A stretch of DNA of 15,722 nt, from positions 1 to 15,722 of the forward strand of contig CAKTUP010000036.1 in NCBI GenBank assembly GCA_934621705.1, written 5' to 3'. Shown one piece after another: positions 1 through 5,964 of this stretch. A model generated the notes under the pieces. It searched no databases and was not told where the DNA came from. It worked only from the letters and a program-made list of their open reading frames with translations. The first letter of the stretch is position 1, and each line of letters opens with the position of its first letter. This DNA is from an uncultured Petrimonas sp. Lineage in GTDB: Bacteria > Bacteroidota > Bacteroidia > Bacteroidales > Dysgonomonadaceae. The translations under genes were made by a program, and so were the position numbers.

Positions 1-592
1 GATTCAACGCGACCGTATCGCCCGTCGGGAAATTGAAAACCACGATATCGTTGCGTTTTATTTCGCCAAGTCCTTTCAGGCGGCGGTATTTCCACTGCGG
101 TTTATCGATGTATGATTTACCACCGATAATGGGCATTGTATGCTGCGCCAGCGGGAACGAAAGTGGTGTCATCGGCGCGCGCGGACCATAAGCCACTTTG
201 CTCACGGCCAGAAAATCGCCTACCAGTAACGATTTTTCCAACGAAGAAGTTGGGATTTGATAGTTCTGAAAAAAGAAAGTGTTGATAAAGTAAACGGCAA
301 TCAACGCAAATAAAATGGCATCCACCCATTCCATAGTCTTACGAACGGTTTTGTTTTTCGATTTTTTCCACCACGACCACGGCACGAATTTCGTGATGTA
401 AATATCGAAAAAGAGCAGAATAAACAGCAATAACCAAAGGTTTCCCGCCCAAATGGAGAAAAGGACGGTGGCCAGCGTCCACACACCAAACCAAATCCAT
501 TGGTGTTTTTCAGCGGTTGAAATGCGAGTTGCTATGTTGCCGGTTGACTCAATAGTTTTTTGGTCGTTATTTGTTGTGTTCTTAGTTGTCAT
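1..592 (-). CDS. lepB: Signal peptidase I, N-terminal part (cut by window edge)
   Basis: Membrane-anchored serine protease that removes signal peptides from exported proteins. Only the first 197 residues are visible. Hydrophobic segments lie at about residues 33-49, 51-69 and 90-108. The stretch QIPTSSLEKSLLVGD follows, and Ser117 aligns with the catalytic Ser of the family motif IPxxSM. The next block, YGPRAPMTPLSFPLAQHT (135-152), is what I associate with Bacteroidota LepB. NDIVVFNFP (181-189) corresponds to the conserved GDIVVF box. The catalytic Lys lies beyond the edge and cannot be checked. Leu follows the nucleophile where most families have Met. The start is the ATG at 592, 17 bp after the nucleotidyltransferase gene, with no Shine-Dalgarno and no TAnnTTTG box nearby, so transcription probably reads through from upstream. 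In Bacteroidota lepB normally follows dapB; here two genes separate them. Confidence 0.93.
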   Translation of the reverse strand, partial: MTTKNTTNNDQKTIESTGNIATRISTAEKHQWIWFGVWTLATVLFSIWAGNLWLLLFILLFFDIYITKFVPWSWWKKSKNKTVRKTMEWVDAILFALIAVYFINTFFFQNYQIPTSSLEKSLLVGDFLAVSKVAYGPRAPMTPLSFPLAQHTMPIIGGKSYIDKPQWKYRRLKGLGEIKRNDIVVFNFPTGDTVALN

Positions 593-609
593 ATTGTTGT
601 ATTTTCGTC

Positions 610-1266
610 TTAATTTACTTTATTATTTTGCAAGCATTTTTTGATGTATAACTCAATTTCTTTTGAGGATACATCATAAACCGGTTCTAACGCGTCGAAA
701 TTTCTATCCATTTTAAATCTGTCGCCGTTGGTTAGAACTGAAATTAAATTTTTGGTTTTTAATTTATGACCGGAATATTTTATTGCTGAATCAATGGATT
801 TGTGTATGTCTATTCCGTTTTTAAGTAGAGAATAAATATCGTAATAGTCTCTAAATGTGTTTCGTCGCATCAAAACTTCCATTTTCATCGCCATTATGGA
901 GCTAACGTCGGCAAGTTTGATATTATTATGAAAATCGATAATTTCGTTTACCGGCGAATATTTTTCGGTTGCGAAAAAAGTGAGTTTTACGTTATCAATT
1001 ACAAAGTCAACCAAATTGATATCCAGCAGATTTTTAGATGTCAGTGTACCGATTTCGGTCAATTCTTTTTCAATATTGAACCAATCCACTTCCATTTTTT
1101 CGTTTTTGGACGTTCTCCATTTCATGAAATCCAAATCCTCACTCCGGCGGTGGTTGATTTGCAGAGCCAAAGCCGTGCCTCCCACCAAAACAAACGGTTT
1201 GATGGTTTCCATTTTCGATATTTTGTCGAATATCTTTTCGGTTTGGAATGCTAATGCTTTGTTCAT
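610..1266 (-). CDS. AbiEii/AbiGii-type nucleotidyltransferase, probable toxin
   Basis: A 218-residue protein of the AbiEii nucleotidyltransferase family (PF08843 type), known as the toxin half of type IV-like toxin-antitoxin and abortive-infection systems. Members transfer nucleotides and some modify tRNA. Visible motifs: LVGGTALALQI at 27-37, then HRRSEDLDF at 39-47, giving the GGT nucleotide-binding turn and the DxD metal site (Asp44, Asp46). A second conserved block, MAMKMEVLMRRNTFRDYYDIY at 125-145, carries Lys128 and the RDYYD motif typical of the family. The frame is complete. The ATG at 1266 follows the partner's stop codon by two bases, so the two genes should be co-transcribed and translationally coupled. 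The DNA is more AT-rich than dapB or gltX, which suggests later arrival. Toxicity is inferred from the family only; a standalone enzyme role is possible. Confidence 0.85.
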   Translation of the reverse strand: MNKALAFQTEKIFDKISKMETIKPFVLVGGTALALQINHRRSEDLDFMKWRTSKNEKMEVDWFNIEKELTEIGTLTSKNLLDINLVDFVIDNVKLTFFATEKYSPVNEIIDFHNNIKLADVSSIMAMKMEVLMRRNTFRDYYDIYSLLKNGIDIHKSIDSAIKYSGHKLKTKNLISVLTNGDRFKMDRNFDALEPVYDVSSKEIELYIKKCLQNNKVN

Positions 1267-1268
1267 GC

Positions 1269-1604
1269 TTAGACAAAGGAATTTATGTGCTTTGTTTCAA
1301 CCGTTTTTAAATATTGGTCGGGATTTTTTATATTGAAATACCACCATGCCAAAAATCGATTGAGCGCGTGGTAATATTCTCCGGAAATAGCCAATTCTTC
1401 TCGCCACACTTTTTTGATTTTCTCGAACGGAAAAATCTGAAAGAGTTTATCTATTTCGGACAAATCCAAGTGGACAAGAGTTTTCACGATAAGCATCCTG
1501 TCATTTATCCGCTCAACGCCATCCATATTGTATGACCAAAAAGCGTTTTCTTCTTTTAGCTTCTCGAATAATTCGGATTTTATGATTGCTTCGTTTGCTC
1601 TCAT
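1269..1604 (-). CDS. Small partner of the nucleotidyltransferase, probable antitoxin (DUF6922-like)
   Basis: A 111-residue protein directly before the AbiEii-like gene, which places it as the likely antitoxin. It resembles the short DUF6922-type proteins that pair with nucleotidyltransferases in Bacteroidota: an acidic/basic N-terminus, LFEKLKEENAFWSYN near 11-25, a central VKTLVHLDLSEIDKLFQIF around 39-57, and a Trp/Tyr-rich ending with FLAWWYFNIKNP near 84-95. No classical HTH is obvious to me. I chose the ATG at 1604 over the in-frame ATG at 1634 because the latter lies inside the palindromic repeat at 1622-1649; the extra ten residues would be encoded by repeat DNA. There is no TAnnTTTG box in the gap, so it probably depends on dapB transcription. 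The family name is from memory and needs a profile search. Confidence 0.7.
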   Translation of the reverse strand: MRANEAIIKSELFEKLKEENAFWSYNMDGVERINDRMLIVKTLVHLDLSEIDKLFQIFPFEKIKKVWREELAISGEYYHALNRFLAWWYFNIKNPDQYLKTVETKHINSFV

Positions 1605-1621
1605 ATTCTTTTCAGTGGATT

Positions 1622-1649
1622 GTAGGAGACGCATTCAATGCGTCTCTAC
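1622..1649. repeat. Palindromic dispersed repeat, GAGACGCAT type
   Basis: Nine-base perfect arms GAGACGCAT and ATGCGTCTC are separated by TCA and extended outward by GTA/TAC around a one-base bulge. The element starts two bases after the dapB stop codon and ends just before the antitoxin gene. It has no T-run, so it is not a typical intrinsic terminator, though the stem could pause polymerase or protect a 3' end. A related element sits in the guaA leader (11346-11390). From memory, GTAGAGACGCA palindromes are common dispersed repeats in Bacteroidota. Confidence 0.8.
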
Positions 1650-1651
1650 GG

Positions 1652-2377
1652 TTACCAATCATCCAACTTCAACATATCTTTCATTCCCAAAAAACCTTTT
1701 TTGTCTTTTGTGAATTCGGCGGCAAGAACCGCTCCCAAGGCAAATCCTTTGCGACTTTTGGCATCGTGTGTAATGCGGATACTGTCGGCTTCCGATTCGT
1801 AAATAACGGTATGGATGCCTGGAACTTCTCCTTCGCGAAACGCTTTTATTTGCAGTTCGTTTTCATTCTTTGTCTCATTCAGCAACCATGACTTTTTTCT
1901 GTCCAAATTATCCAGAATGCCTTCTGCAAGCGTGATGGCTGTTCCGCTGGGAGCGTCTAATTTGTGGATATGGTGGGTTTCTTCCATTCGCACATCGTAA
2001 TCGGGAAACTGATTCATGATTTTTGCCAGATAGTTATTGAGGGCAAAGAAAATGTTTACTCCCAAGCTAAAATTAGAGGCGTAGAAAAACGTTTTTCCGT
2101 CAGTTTTGCAAGCCTGTTTTATTTCACCCAAATGTTCCAGCCATCCGGTTGTGCCCGAAACCACGGGAACGTTTGCCGCGAAGGCGTTACGATAATTCTG
2201 CAAAGCGCTGTCGGGCGATGTGAATTCAATGGCAACGTCGGCGCTTTTAAATTCGGGTGAACTAAATTTATCGTTTTCGTTTATGTCGATGGTGCAAACG
2301 ATTTCGTGCCCGCGTTGCAGCGCGATTTTTTCAATCTCGTGTCCCATCTTTCCATAACCGATTAATGCTATTTTCAT
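1652..2377 (-). CDS. dapB: 4-hydroxy-tetrahydrodipicolinate reductase
   Basis: Reduces 4-hydroxy-tetrahydrodipicolinate with NAD(P)H in the diaminopimelate/lysine pathway, in the cytoplasm. The 241-residue protein has the dinucleotide-binding loop GYGKMG at 7-12. The full signature is present: EETHHIHKLDAPSGTA at 132-147, with His135 as the probable acid/base, Lys139 as the other catalytic residue, and PSGT at 143-146 for substrate binding. VSGTTGW at 73-79 and the C-terminal FALGAVLAAEF (212-222) are also typical. The length is close to the usual 240-270. The start is the ATG at 2377 (MKIALIGYGKMG); an in-frame ATG at 2407 would add ten unrelated residues and lies upstream of the predicted transcription start. 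A TACTTTTG -7 box lies 20 bp ahead. The gene runs toward lepB, but a palindrome and a TA pair lie between them. Confidence 0.97.
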   Translation of the reverse strand: MKIALIGYGKMGHEIEKIALQRGHEIVCTIDINENDKFSSPEFKSADVAIEFTSPDSALQNYRNAFAANVPVVSGTTGWLEHLGEIKQACKTDGKTFFYASNFSLGVNIFFALNNYLAKIMNQFPDYDVRMEETHHIHKLDAPSGTAITLAEGILDNLDRKKSWLLNETKNENELQIKAFREGEVPGIHTVIYESEADSIRITHDAKSRKGFALGAVLAAEFTKDKKGFLGMKDMLKLDDW

Positions 2378-2396
2378 TTGTGTAATTGTTAAATCG

Positions 2397-2404
2397 CAAA
2401 AGTA
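2397..2404 (-). promoter_or_regulatory. Probable dapB promoter -7 box
   Basis: On the minus strand this reads TACTTTTG, matching the Bacteroidota sigma-ABfr -7 consensus TAnnTTTG. Transcription would begin about 13 bases before the dapB ATG at 2377. I see no good TTTG at the expected -33 distance, so the call rests on the -7 box and its position. Confidence 0.55.
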
Positions 2405-2454
2405 CAAAAATAGAACTGATTGAGAATGTGTTTTGCGTTATTTGTTCTTAAAAA

Positions 2455-2478
2455 GCAGAGACGTAATATGCTGCGTTC
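2455..2478. repeat. Possible degraded GAGACG palindrome
   Basis: GCAGAGACGTAATA followed by TGCTGCGTTC resembles the GTAGAGACGC...GCGTCTC element seen at 1622 and 11346, with several mismatches in the right arm. It overlaps the last bases of the epimerase gene and lies about 50 bp upstream of the dapB promoter box. The resemblance is partial and could be chance. Confidence 0.35.
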
Positions 2479-3490
2479 ACAGCCACCCCTGCTTTTTATA
2501 CCACTTCACCGTTTTCTCCACTCCTTCTTTCAATCGATAATCTGGCGTGAAATCCAAATCGCGTTGCAGCGGAGTTATGTCGCACGACCAGTTTCGCTGT
2601 TTCATTATAAGGTACTTGTCGGTATTGAAAGTGGTGGGTTTGTTGAGAAATTGAAAGATTTTTTCGCTCACGAAAGTAGCCGGTTTCACCACCCACAAGG
2701 GAACTTTTATTCTGAAAACGTGCTTTTTTTGCAATGCTTGCTGCACAATAGTGTTGAATTCCGTATCGGTGTATACATCGCCGTCGGCCACGTAATATTC
2801 TTTTCGGTAAATGTTTTTATCAATACAGTCGAAAATTATTTTCACCAAGTCATCGATATAAATAAACGTGAGTATCTGTTTTTTGAACCCGGCGCCCACA
2901 TCCATCCCGTTTTTCACAGCGCGCATCAAAATGAGGTAATCTTTGTCTCGCGGACCATAAACACCTGTCGGACGAAGAATTACATACGGGAAATCCGGTA
3001 TTTTCTTCAGGTAATTTTCGGCTTTCAGTTTGCTTTTGCCGTAGGCCGTGTTGGGATTGGGGGTTGTGTCGCAGGGAAGCGGTGTGTAATTCGCTTCGTC
3101 GCCCACGCCAATGGCTCCCAGCGTGCTCATAAAGATAAATAAATCGGGAACAGCATGCGTTTCAATAAGTGCATCCACGAAATTTCGCACCTGCTCGTAA
3201 TTTATCTTATCGAATTCCGATTTGCGAACCGCTTTGGTAATTCCCGCACTATGCACTATGTAATCGAACCGTCCGTTTTTATCGATAAATTCCCGGAGTT
3301 GCTCTTTCAGCTTGTTCTTATCGGCATAATTTAAATCGATAAAGTTGATCCGTTCATCCTGCAGATAAACTTTGCTGCTGCTCGCACGGATTCCGGCCCA
3401 GGTTTCGTAACCCAGCTCCAGTGCCTTGTCAACGGCCGTACTGCCGATAAATCCGCTGGCTCCGGTTATGAGGATTTTTTTTGACGCCAT
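2477..3490 (-). CDS. NAD-dependent epimerase/dehydratase family protein
   Basis: Extended short-chain dehydrogenase of 337 residues with a complete Rossmann fold. The NAD(P)-binding motif GASGFIG is at 10-16 and Asp52 sits in the cofactor region. VHSAGIT (79-85) is the family's AAx strand equivalent. The active site has Ser122-Thr123 and the YxxxK pair Tyr150/Lys154, followed by RPTGVYGPRD at 173-182. The substrate cannot be read from the sequence. The fold and C-terminal layout fit nucleotide-sugar epimerases or 3-beta-HSD-like dehydrogenases, and the ending (VKWYKKQGWL) resembles sugar-nucleotide epimerases. The ATG at 3490 directly abuts the stop codon of the HTH antitoxin (TAA then ATG, no gap), so it is probably translated by coupling from the old toxin-antitoxin operon. 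I see no separate promoter of its own. Confidence 0.9.
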   Translation of the reverse strand: MASKKILITGASGFIGSTAVDKALELGYETWAGIRASSSKVYLQDERINFIDLNYADKNKLKEQLREFIDKNGRFDYIVHSAGITKAVRKSEFDKINYEQVRNFVDALIETHAVPDLFIFMSTLGAIGVGDEANYTPLPCDTTPNPNTAYGKSKLKAENYLKKIPDFPYVILRPTGVYGPRDKDYLILMRAVKNGMDVGAGFKKQILTFIYIDDLVKIIFDCIDKNIYRKEYYVADGDVYTDTEFNTIVQQALQKKHVFRIKVPLWVVKPATFVSEKIFQFLNKPTTFNTDKYLIMKQRNWSCDITPLQRDLDFTPDYRLKEGVEKTVKWYKKQGWL

Positions 3491-3817
3491 TTATGCAAGT
3501 CGGATATAATTGTTTTCAATTTTCACATTGAAGTTAATTTCGGCTTTCAACGCCCTGAATACTTTGAGAATAGTATCGATGGTTGCGCTGTTCGCACTGC
3601 TTTCCAATTTCGATATTTGCGCCCTTTGCACACCTACCAGTTTACCCAGTTCTTCCTGAGTTAATTGGCGTTCTATGCGAGCCGCTTTTATCATTTTTCC
3701 CAACACATCCATTTGAAGTTTATATTCATACTCATCGCGTTCGGGCGTTCCCAACTCACCTATGTATTTGTCTTTCATTTCAGAAAGCGTGTATGTTTTA
3801 ATTTCTTGTTCAGTCAT
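3491..3817 (-). CDS. HigA-like XRE-family antitoxin/repressor
   Basis: A 108-residue protein with an N-terminal arm (1-35) and a helix-turn-helix of the XRE/Cro type at about 40-95. The core reads RIERQLTQEELGKLVGVQ, then ISKLES, with typical spacing and hydrophobic positions. The short C-terminal tail ends KIENNYIRLA. This arrangement matches antitoxins encoded after RelE/HigB-type toxins, and a toxin remnant lies just upstream, ending five bases before this gene's ATG. Known family members repress their own promoter by binding palindromes; a 14-bp-arm palindrome overlaps the promoter at 4035-4066. Since the toxin is truncated, this gene has probably been kept for a regulatory role or is on its way out. 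Its stop codon touches the start of the epimerase gene. Confidence 0.88.
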   Translation of the reverse strand: MTEQEIKTYTLSEMKDKYIGELGTPERDEYEYKLQMDVLGKMIKAARIERQLTQEELGKLVGVQRAQISKLESSANSATIDTILKVFRALKAEINFNVKIENNYIRLA

Positions 3818-3822
3818 AATTT

Positions 3823-4023
3823 TTATTTTGTCGATTTTTTACACGTAAAATATTTTTCTCTTAGTTTTTTAGCCCTTTCAATTTCTTTTCCAGCCACTTT
3901 ATCCACTTTTTTGACAAAGCCGTGAGTGGCAATTACCAATGTTTCTATGTCATCCGACTTATCCCAAAACGCAAGCAATCGAATTTGCTGTGTTGAGTAC
4001 AATGTTCTAAACTCCCAAATAAT
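3823..4023 (-). pseudogene. HigB/RelE-type toxin, C-terminal remnant (N-terminus missing)
   Basis: An open frame of 66 codons without an ATG, translating as IIWEFRTLYSTQQIRLLAF, then WDKSDDIETLVIATHGFVKK, then VDKVAGKEIERAKKLREKYF. This matches the second half of Gp49/HigB-like toxins: the WEFR strand, the RLLAFWD strand, the ATHGFVKK strand with basic catalytic-face residues, and the final E-x-x-x-A helix. Whole members are about 105-115 residues, so 45-50 N-terminal residues are absent. An in-frame TAA sits at 4024-4026 and no other reading frame upstream supplies the missing part. A TATCTTTG promoter box lies only a few bases upstream, so the deletion seems to have joined promoter and 3' half directly. 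I judge it non-functional as a toxin. Rare initiation at ATT or the internal TTG cannot be excluded. Confidence 0.8.
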
Positions 4024-4027
4024 TTAT

Positions 4028-4058
4028 CAAAGATAAACAATGTTTCTACATTTAGAAA
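4028..4058 (-). promoter_or_regulatory. Promoter of the toxin remnant-antitoxin-epimerase unit
   Basis: On the minus strand, TATCTTTG (4035 to 4028) matches the Bacteroidota -7 consensus TAnnTTTG. A TTTC at 4058-4055 lies exactly 19 bases upstream, close to the -33 consensus TTTG at its usual spacing. The transcript would start near 4021, at the first codon of the toxin remnant. The interval between the two boxes lies within the palindrome at 4035-4066, as in autoregulated toxin-antitoxin promoters. Confidence 0.65.
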
Positions 4059-4066
4059 CATTGTTT
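4035..4066. promoter_or_regulatory. Perfect 14-bp-arm palindrome, candidate HigA operator
   Basis: AAACAATGTTTCTA and TAGAAACATTGTTT are perfect reverse complements separated by CATT. The palindrome covers the -33 element and touches the -7 box of the promoter above. Position and symmetry fit an operator bound by a dimeric XRE-type repressor such as the antitoxin at 3491-3817. In an RNA reading across it, it would also form a strong hairpin. Confidence 0.6.
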
Positions 4067-4255
4067 GTCAAAAACAAGTATGCCAATTCAATATCAAAAA
4101 ATAATTCACTAGATTACAGCATATTATCATGCAATAACTGTAGTAAACTAAATAAGCTCTTTTACTGCTACTACATTAAGAATTATTTAGAAATAAATTA
4201 TATTGACGTTCTTTGATATTATGATTGAATTGAATATCTGTGAGTAGCTCACTAA

Positions 4256-4378
4256 CTAGAGTTTGTCGAAAAAATCCAACATCTGTACAAAATCATTGAT
4301 AGCCAAGTCGTTTTCAATGCACATTTGACTGCATTTGGAGAATACCTCTATCTGGTTGTATTTGTGAAAAATGCTCAT
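4256..4378 (-). CDS. Very short hypothetical ORF, divergent from gltX
   Basis: A 40-codon frame beginning [15 protein letters not shown] and ending [10 protein letters not shown]. It has two cysteines close together (Cys16 and Cys20) and a predicted amphipathic C-terminal helix. It starts 17 bp from the gltX -7 box, on the opposite strand, with no clear promoter or ribosome site of its own. I do not recognise a family. It could be a small protein, a remnant of a larger gene, or a chance frame; the gene-like amino acid mix is the only positive sign. Confidence 0.25.
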   Translation of the reverse strand: MSIFHKYNQIEVFSKCSQMCIENDLAINDFVQMLDFFDKL

Positions 4379-4394
4379 ATCTTCATTTTTTTCT

Positions 4395-4402
4395 TACCTT
4401 TG
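4395..4402 (+). promoter_or_regulatory. Probable gltX promoter -7 box
   Basis: TACCTTTG matches the Bacteroidota TAnnTTTG -7 consensus and lies 20 bp before the gltX ATG at 4422, giving an untranslated leader of about 13 bases. The nearest upstream TTTG (4361-4364) is 30 bases away, too far for a canonical -33 box. Because the box lies downstream of the alternative ATG at 4371, it supports the start at 4422. Confidence 0.6.
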
Positions 4403-4421
4403 TAACCTCAACATCAAAATT

Positions 4422-5939
4422 ATGAGCAAAAAAACAAGAGTGCGTTTCGCCCCCAGCCCCACCGGGCCGCTTCACATTGGCGGAGTACGCACGGCATTAT
4501 ATAACTACCTGTTTACTAAACAACAAGGTGGCGATTTCATCCTTCGAATCGAAGATACCGATTCTGCCCGATTTGTGCCCGGAGCCGAAGAATATATTCA
4601 GGAAGCGTTCGATTGGCTGGGATTGCCGTTTGACGAAAGTCCCGCCAAAGGCGGAGAATTCGGGCCTTATCGTCAATCGGAACGAAAGGATATTTACAAA
4701 AAATATGTCGATGAGTTATTGGAAAAGGAATTTGCCTATATCGCGTTCGACACACCCGAAGAATTGGATGCAAAACGCAACGAAACGGCTAATTTTCAAT
4801 ACGATGCTTCCACAAGGCTTCAAATGCGGAATTCGCTGACGCTCTCGGGCGAAGAAGTGAAAAAACTAATCGATAACGGAGCGCAATACGTGGTTCGCAT
4901 CAAAATTGAGCCGAATATTGACATCACCGTAAACGATTTAATTCGCGGCGAAGTCGTTATCAACTCATCGGTGCTGGACGATAAAGTAATTTACAAATCG
5001 TCCGACCAACTCCCCACCTATCACTTAGCCAACGTGGTGGACGACCACCTGATGCAAATCACTCACGTTATCCGTGGCGAAGAATGGCTGCCTTCGGCAC
5101 CGTTGCACGTGTGGCTTTACCGGAGTTTCGACTGGGAAAACACCATGCCGCAATTTGCCCACCTGCCGCTGATCCTGAAACCTGAAGGCAACGGAAAACT
5201 CAGCAAACGCGACGGCGACCGCTTGGGATTTCCCGTTTTTCCGCTGGAATGGAGAGACCCGCAATCGAGCGAAATATCATCGGGATACCGCGAAAGCGGC
5301 TATTTACCACAGGCAGTTGTAAACTTTTTGGCATTATTGGGCTGGAATCCGGGAACGGAACAGGAAATTTTCTCGCTCGATGAACTGGTGCAGGCTTTTT
5401 CTTTCGACCGTTGCAGTAAAAGCGGTGCGAAGTTTGATTTCGAAAAGGCCAAATGGTTCAACCACAAATATATTCAGGAAACGTCCGACGATGTTCTTGC
5501 CGAAATGTTCGAACCCGTTCTTGCCGAAAAAAATATTTCCTGCGAAAAAGATTACACCGCAAAAGTTATCGGACTAGTAAAAGAGCGCGTGAATTTCGTG
5601 AAAGAACTGTGGGATCAGGCATCGTTTTTCTTCGTTGCTCCCACGTCGTACGACGAAAAAACGGTGCGCAAACGCTGGAAACCGGAAACACCCGAACAAC
5701 TTTCCGAACTCATTTACGTGCTGCAAAGCATCGACGATTTTTCTTCCGAAAATCAGGAAAAGGCAGTAAAACAGTGGATTGAAGACAGAAACTATCATCT
5801 CGGAAACATCATGAACGCTTTCCGGCTGGCGGTAGTCGGCGAAAGCAAAGGCCCGCAAATGTTTGACATCACGGCACTTATCGGCAAACAGGAAACCATC
5901 GACAGGATTAATCGCGCCATAAAAGAAATTTCGCTATAA
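4422..5939 (+). CDS. gltX: Glutamate--tRNA ligase
   Basis: Charges tRNA-Glu with glutamate for translation. A class I synthetase of 505 residues, the normal size. [14 protein letters not shown] at 8-21 holds the HIGH signature (HIGG here). IEDTD at 43-47 and the [19 protein letters not shown] block (198-215) contact substrate and the tRNA acceptor end. [11 protein letters not shown] at 215-225 is a signature stretch, and KLSKRDG at 259-265 is the KMSKS equivalent. The C-terminal half (about 330-505) is the helical anticodon-binding region. The start at 4422 gives [16 protein letters not shown]; the in-frame ATG at 4371 would add 17 hydrophobic residues and lies upstream of the promoter box. 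The PgpH-like gene follows after 25 bp, so the two probably form an operon. Confidence 0.98.
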   Translation: MSKKTRVRFAPSPTGPLHIGGVRTALYNYLFTKQQGGDFILRIEDTDSARFVPGAEEYIQEAFDWLGLPFDESPAKGGEFGPYRQSERKDIYKKYVDELLEKEFAYIAFDTPEELDAKRNETANFQYDASTRLQMRNSLTLSGEEVKKLIDNGAQYVVRIKIEPNIDITVNDLIRGEVVINSSVLDDKVIYKSSDQLPTYHLANVVDDHLMQITHVIRGEEWLPSAPLHVWLYRSFDWENTMPQFAHLPLILKPEGNGKLSKRDGDRLGFPVFPLEWRDPQSSEISSGYRESGYLPQAVVNFLALLGWNPGTEQEIFSLDELVQAFSFDRCSKSGAKFDFEKAKWFNHKYIQETSDDVLAEMFEPVLAEKNISCEKDYTAKVIGLVKERVNFVKELWDQASFFFVAPTSYDEKTVRKRWKPETPEQLSELIYVLQSIDDFSSENQEKAVKQWIEDRNYHLGNIMNAFRLAVVGESKGPQMFDITALIGKQETIDRINRAIKEISL

Positions 5940-5964
5940 ACCCAACGTCCTAAGCCCAACGCTT

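Larger units (their letters stand above)
4067..4421. other. AT-rich spacer before gltX
   Basis: This stretch separates the divergent TA-remnant operon and gltX. I see no conserved gene. The minus strand contains a 40-codon open frame (4256-4378), listed separately, and the plus strand carries the gltX -7 box at 4395-4402. The part from about 4067 to 4255 is strongly AT-rich with many stops in all frames. It might be scar sequence left when the 5' half of the toxin gene was lost, but I recognise nothing in it. Confidence 0.5.

Noticed and set aside
928..1336. Plus-strand frames opposite the nucleotidyltransferase gene
   Set aside because: They are antisense shadows. The minus-strand frame has the GGT and DxD motifs; the plus frames show no recognisable motif.
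1605..1634. Antitoxin start at the upstream ATG 1634
   Set aside because: That ATG lies inside the palindromic repeat and would add ten residues encoded by repeat DNA.
1622..1649. Intrinsic terminator for dapB
   Set aside because: The stem is good, but no T-run follows it in the dapB direction. A pausing or end-protecting role remains possible.
4371..4421. Hydrophobic N-terminal extension of GltX
   Set aside because: It lies upstream of the -7 box, has no counterpart in the family, and the conserved protein starts at [15 protein letters not shown].
5453..5782. Arg-rich plus-strand frame within gltX
   Set aside because: It is an alternative-frame shadow of gltX with unnatural composition.
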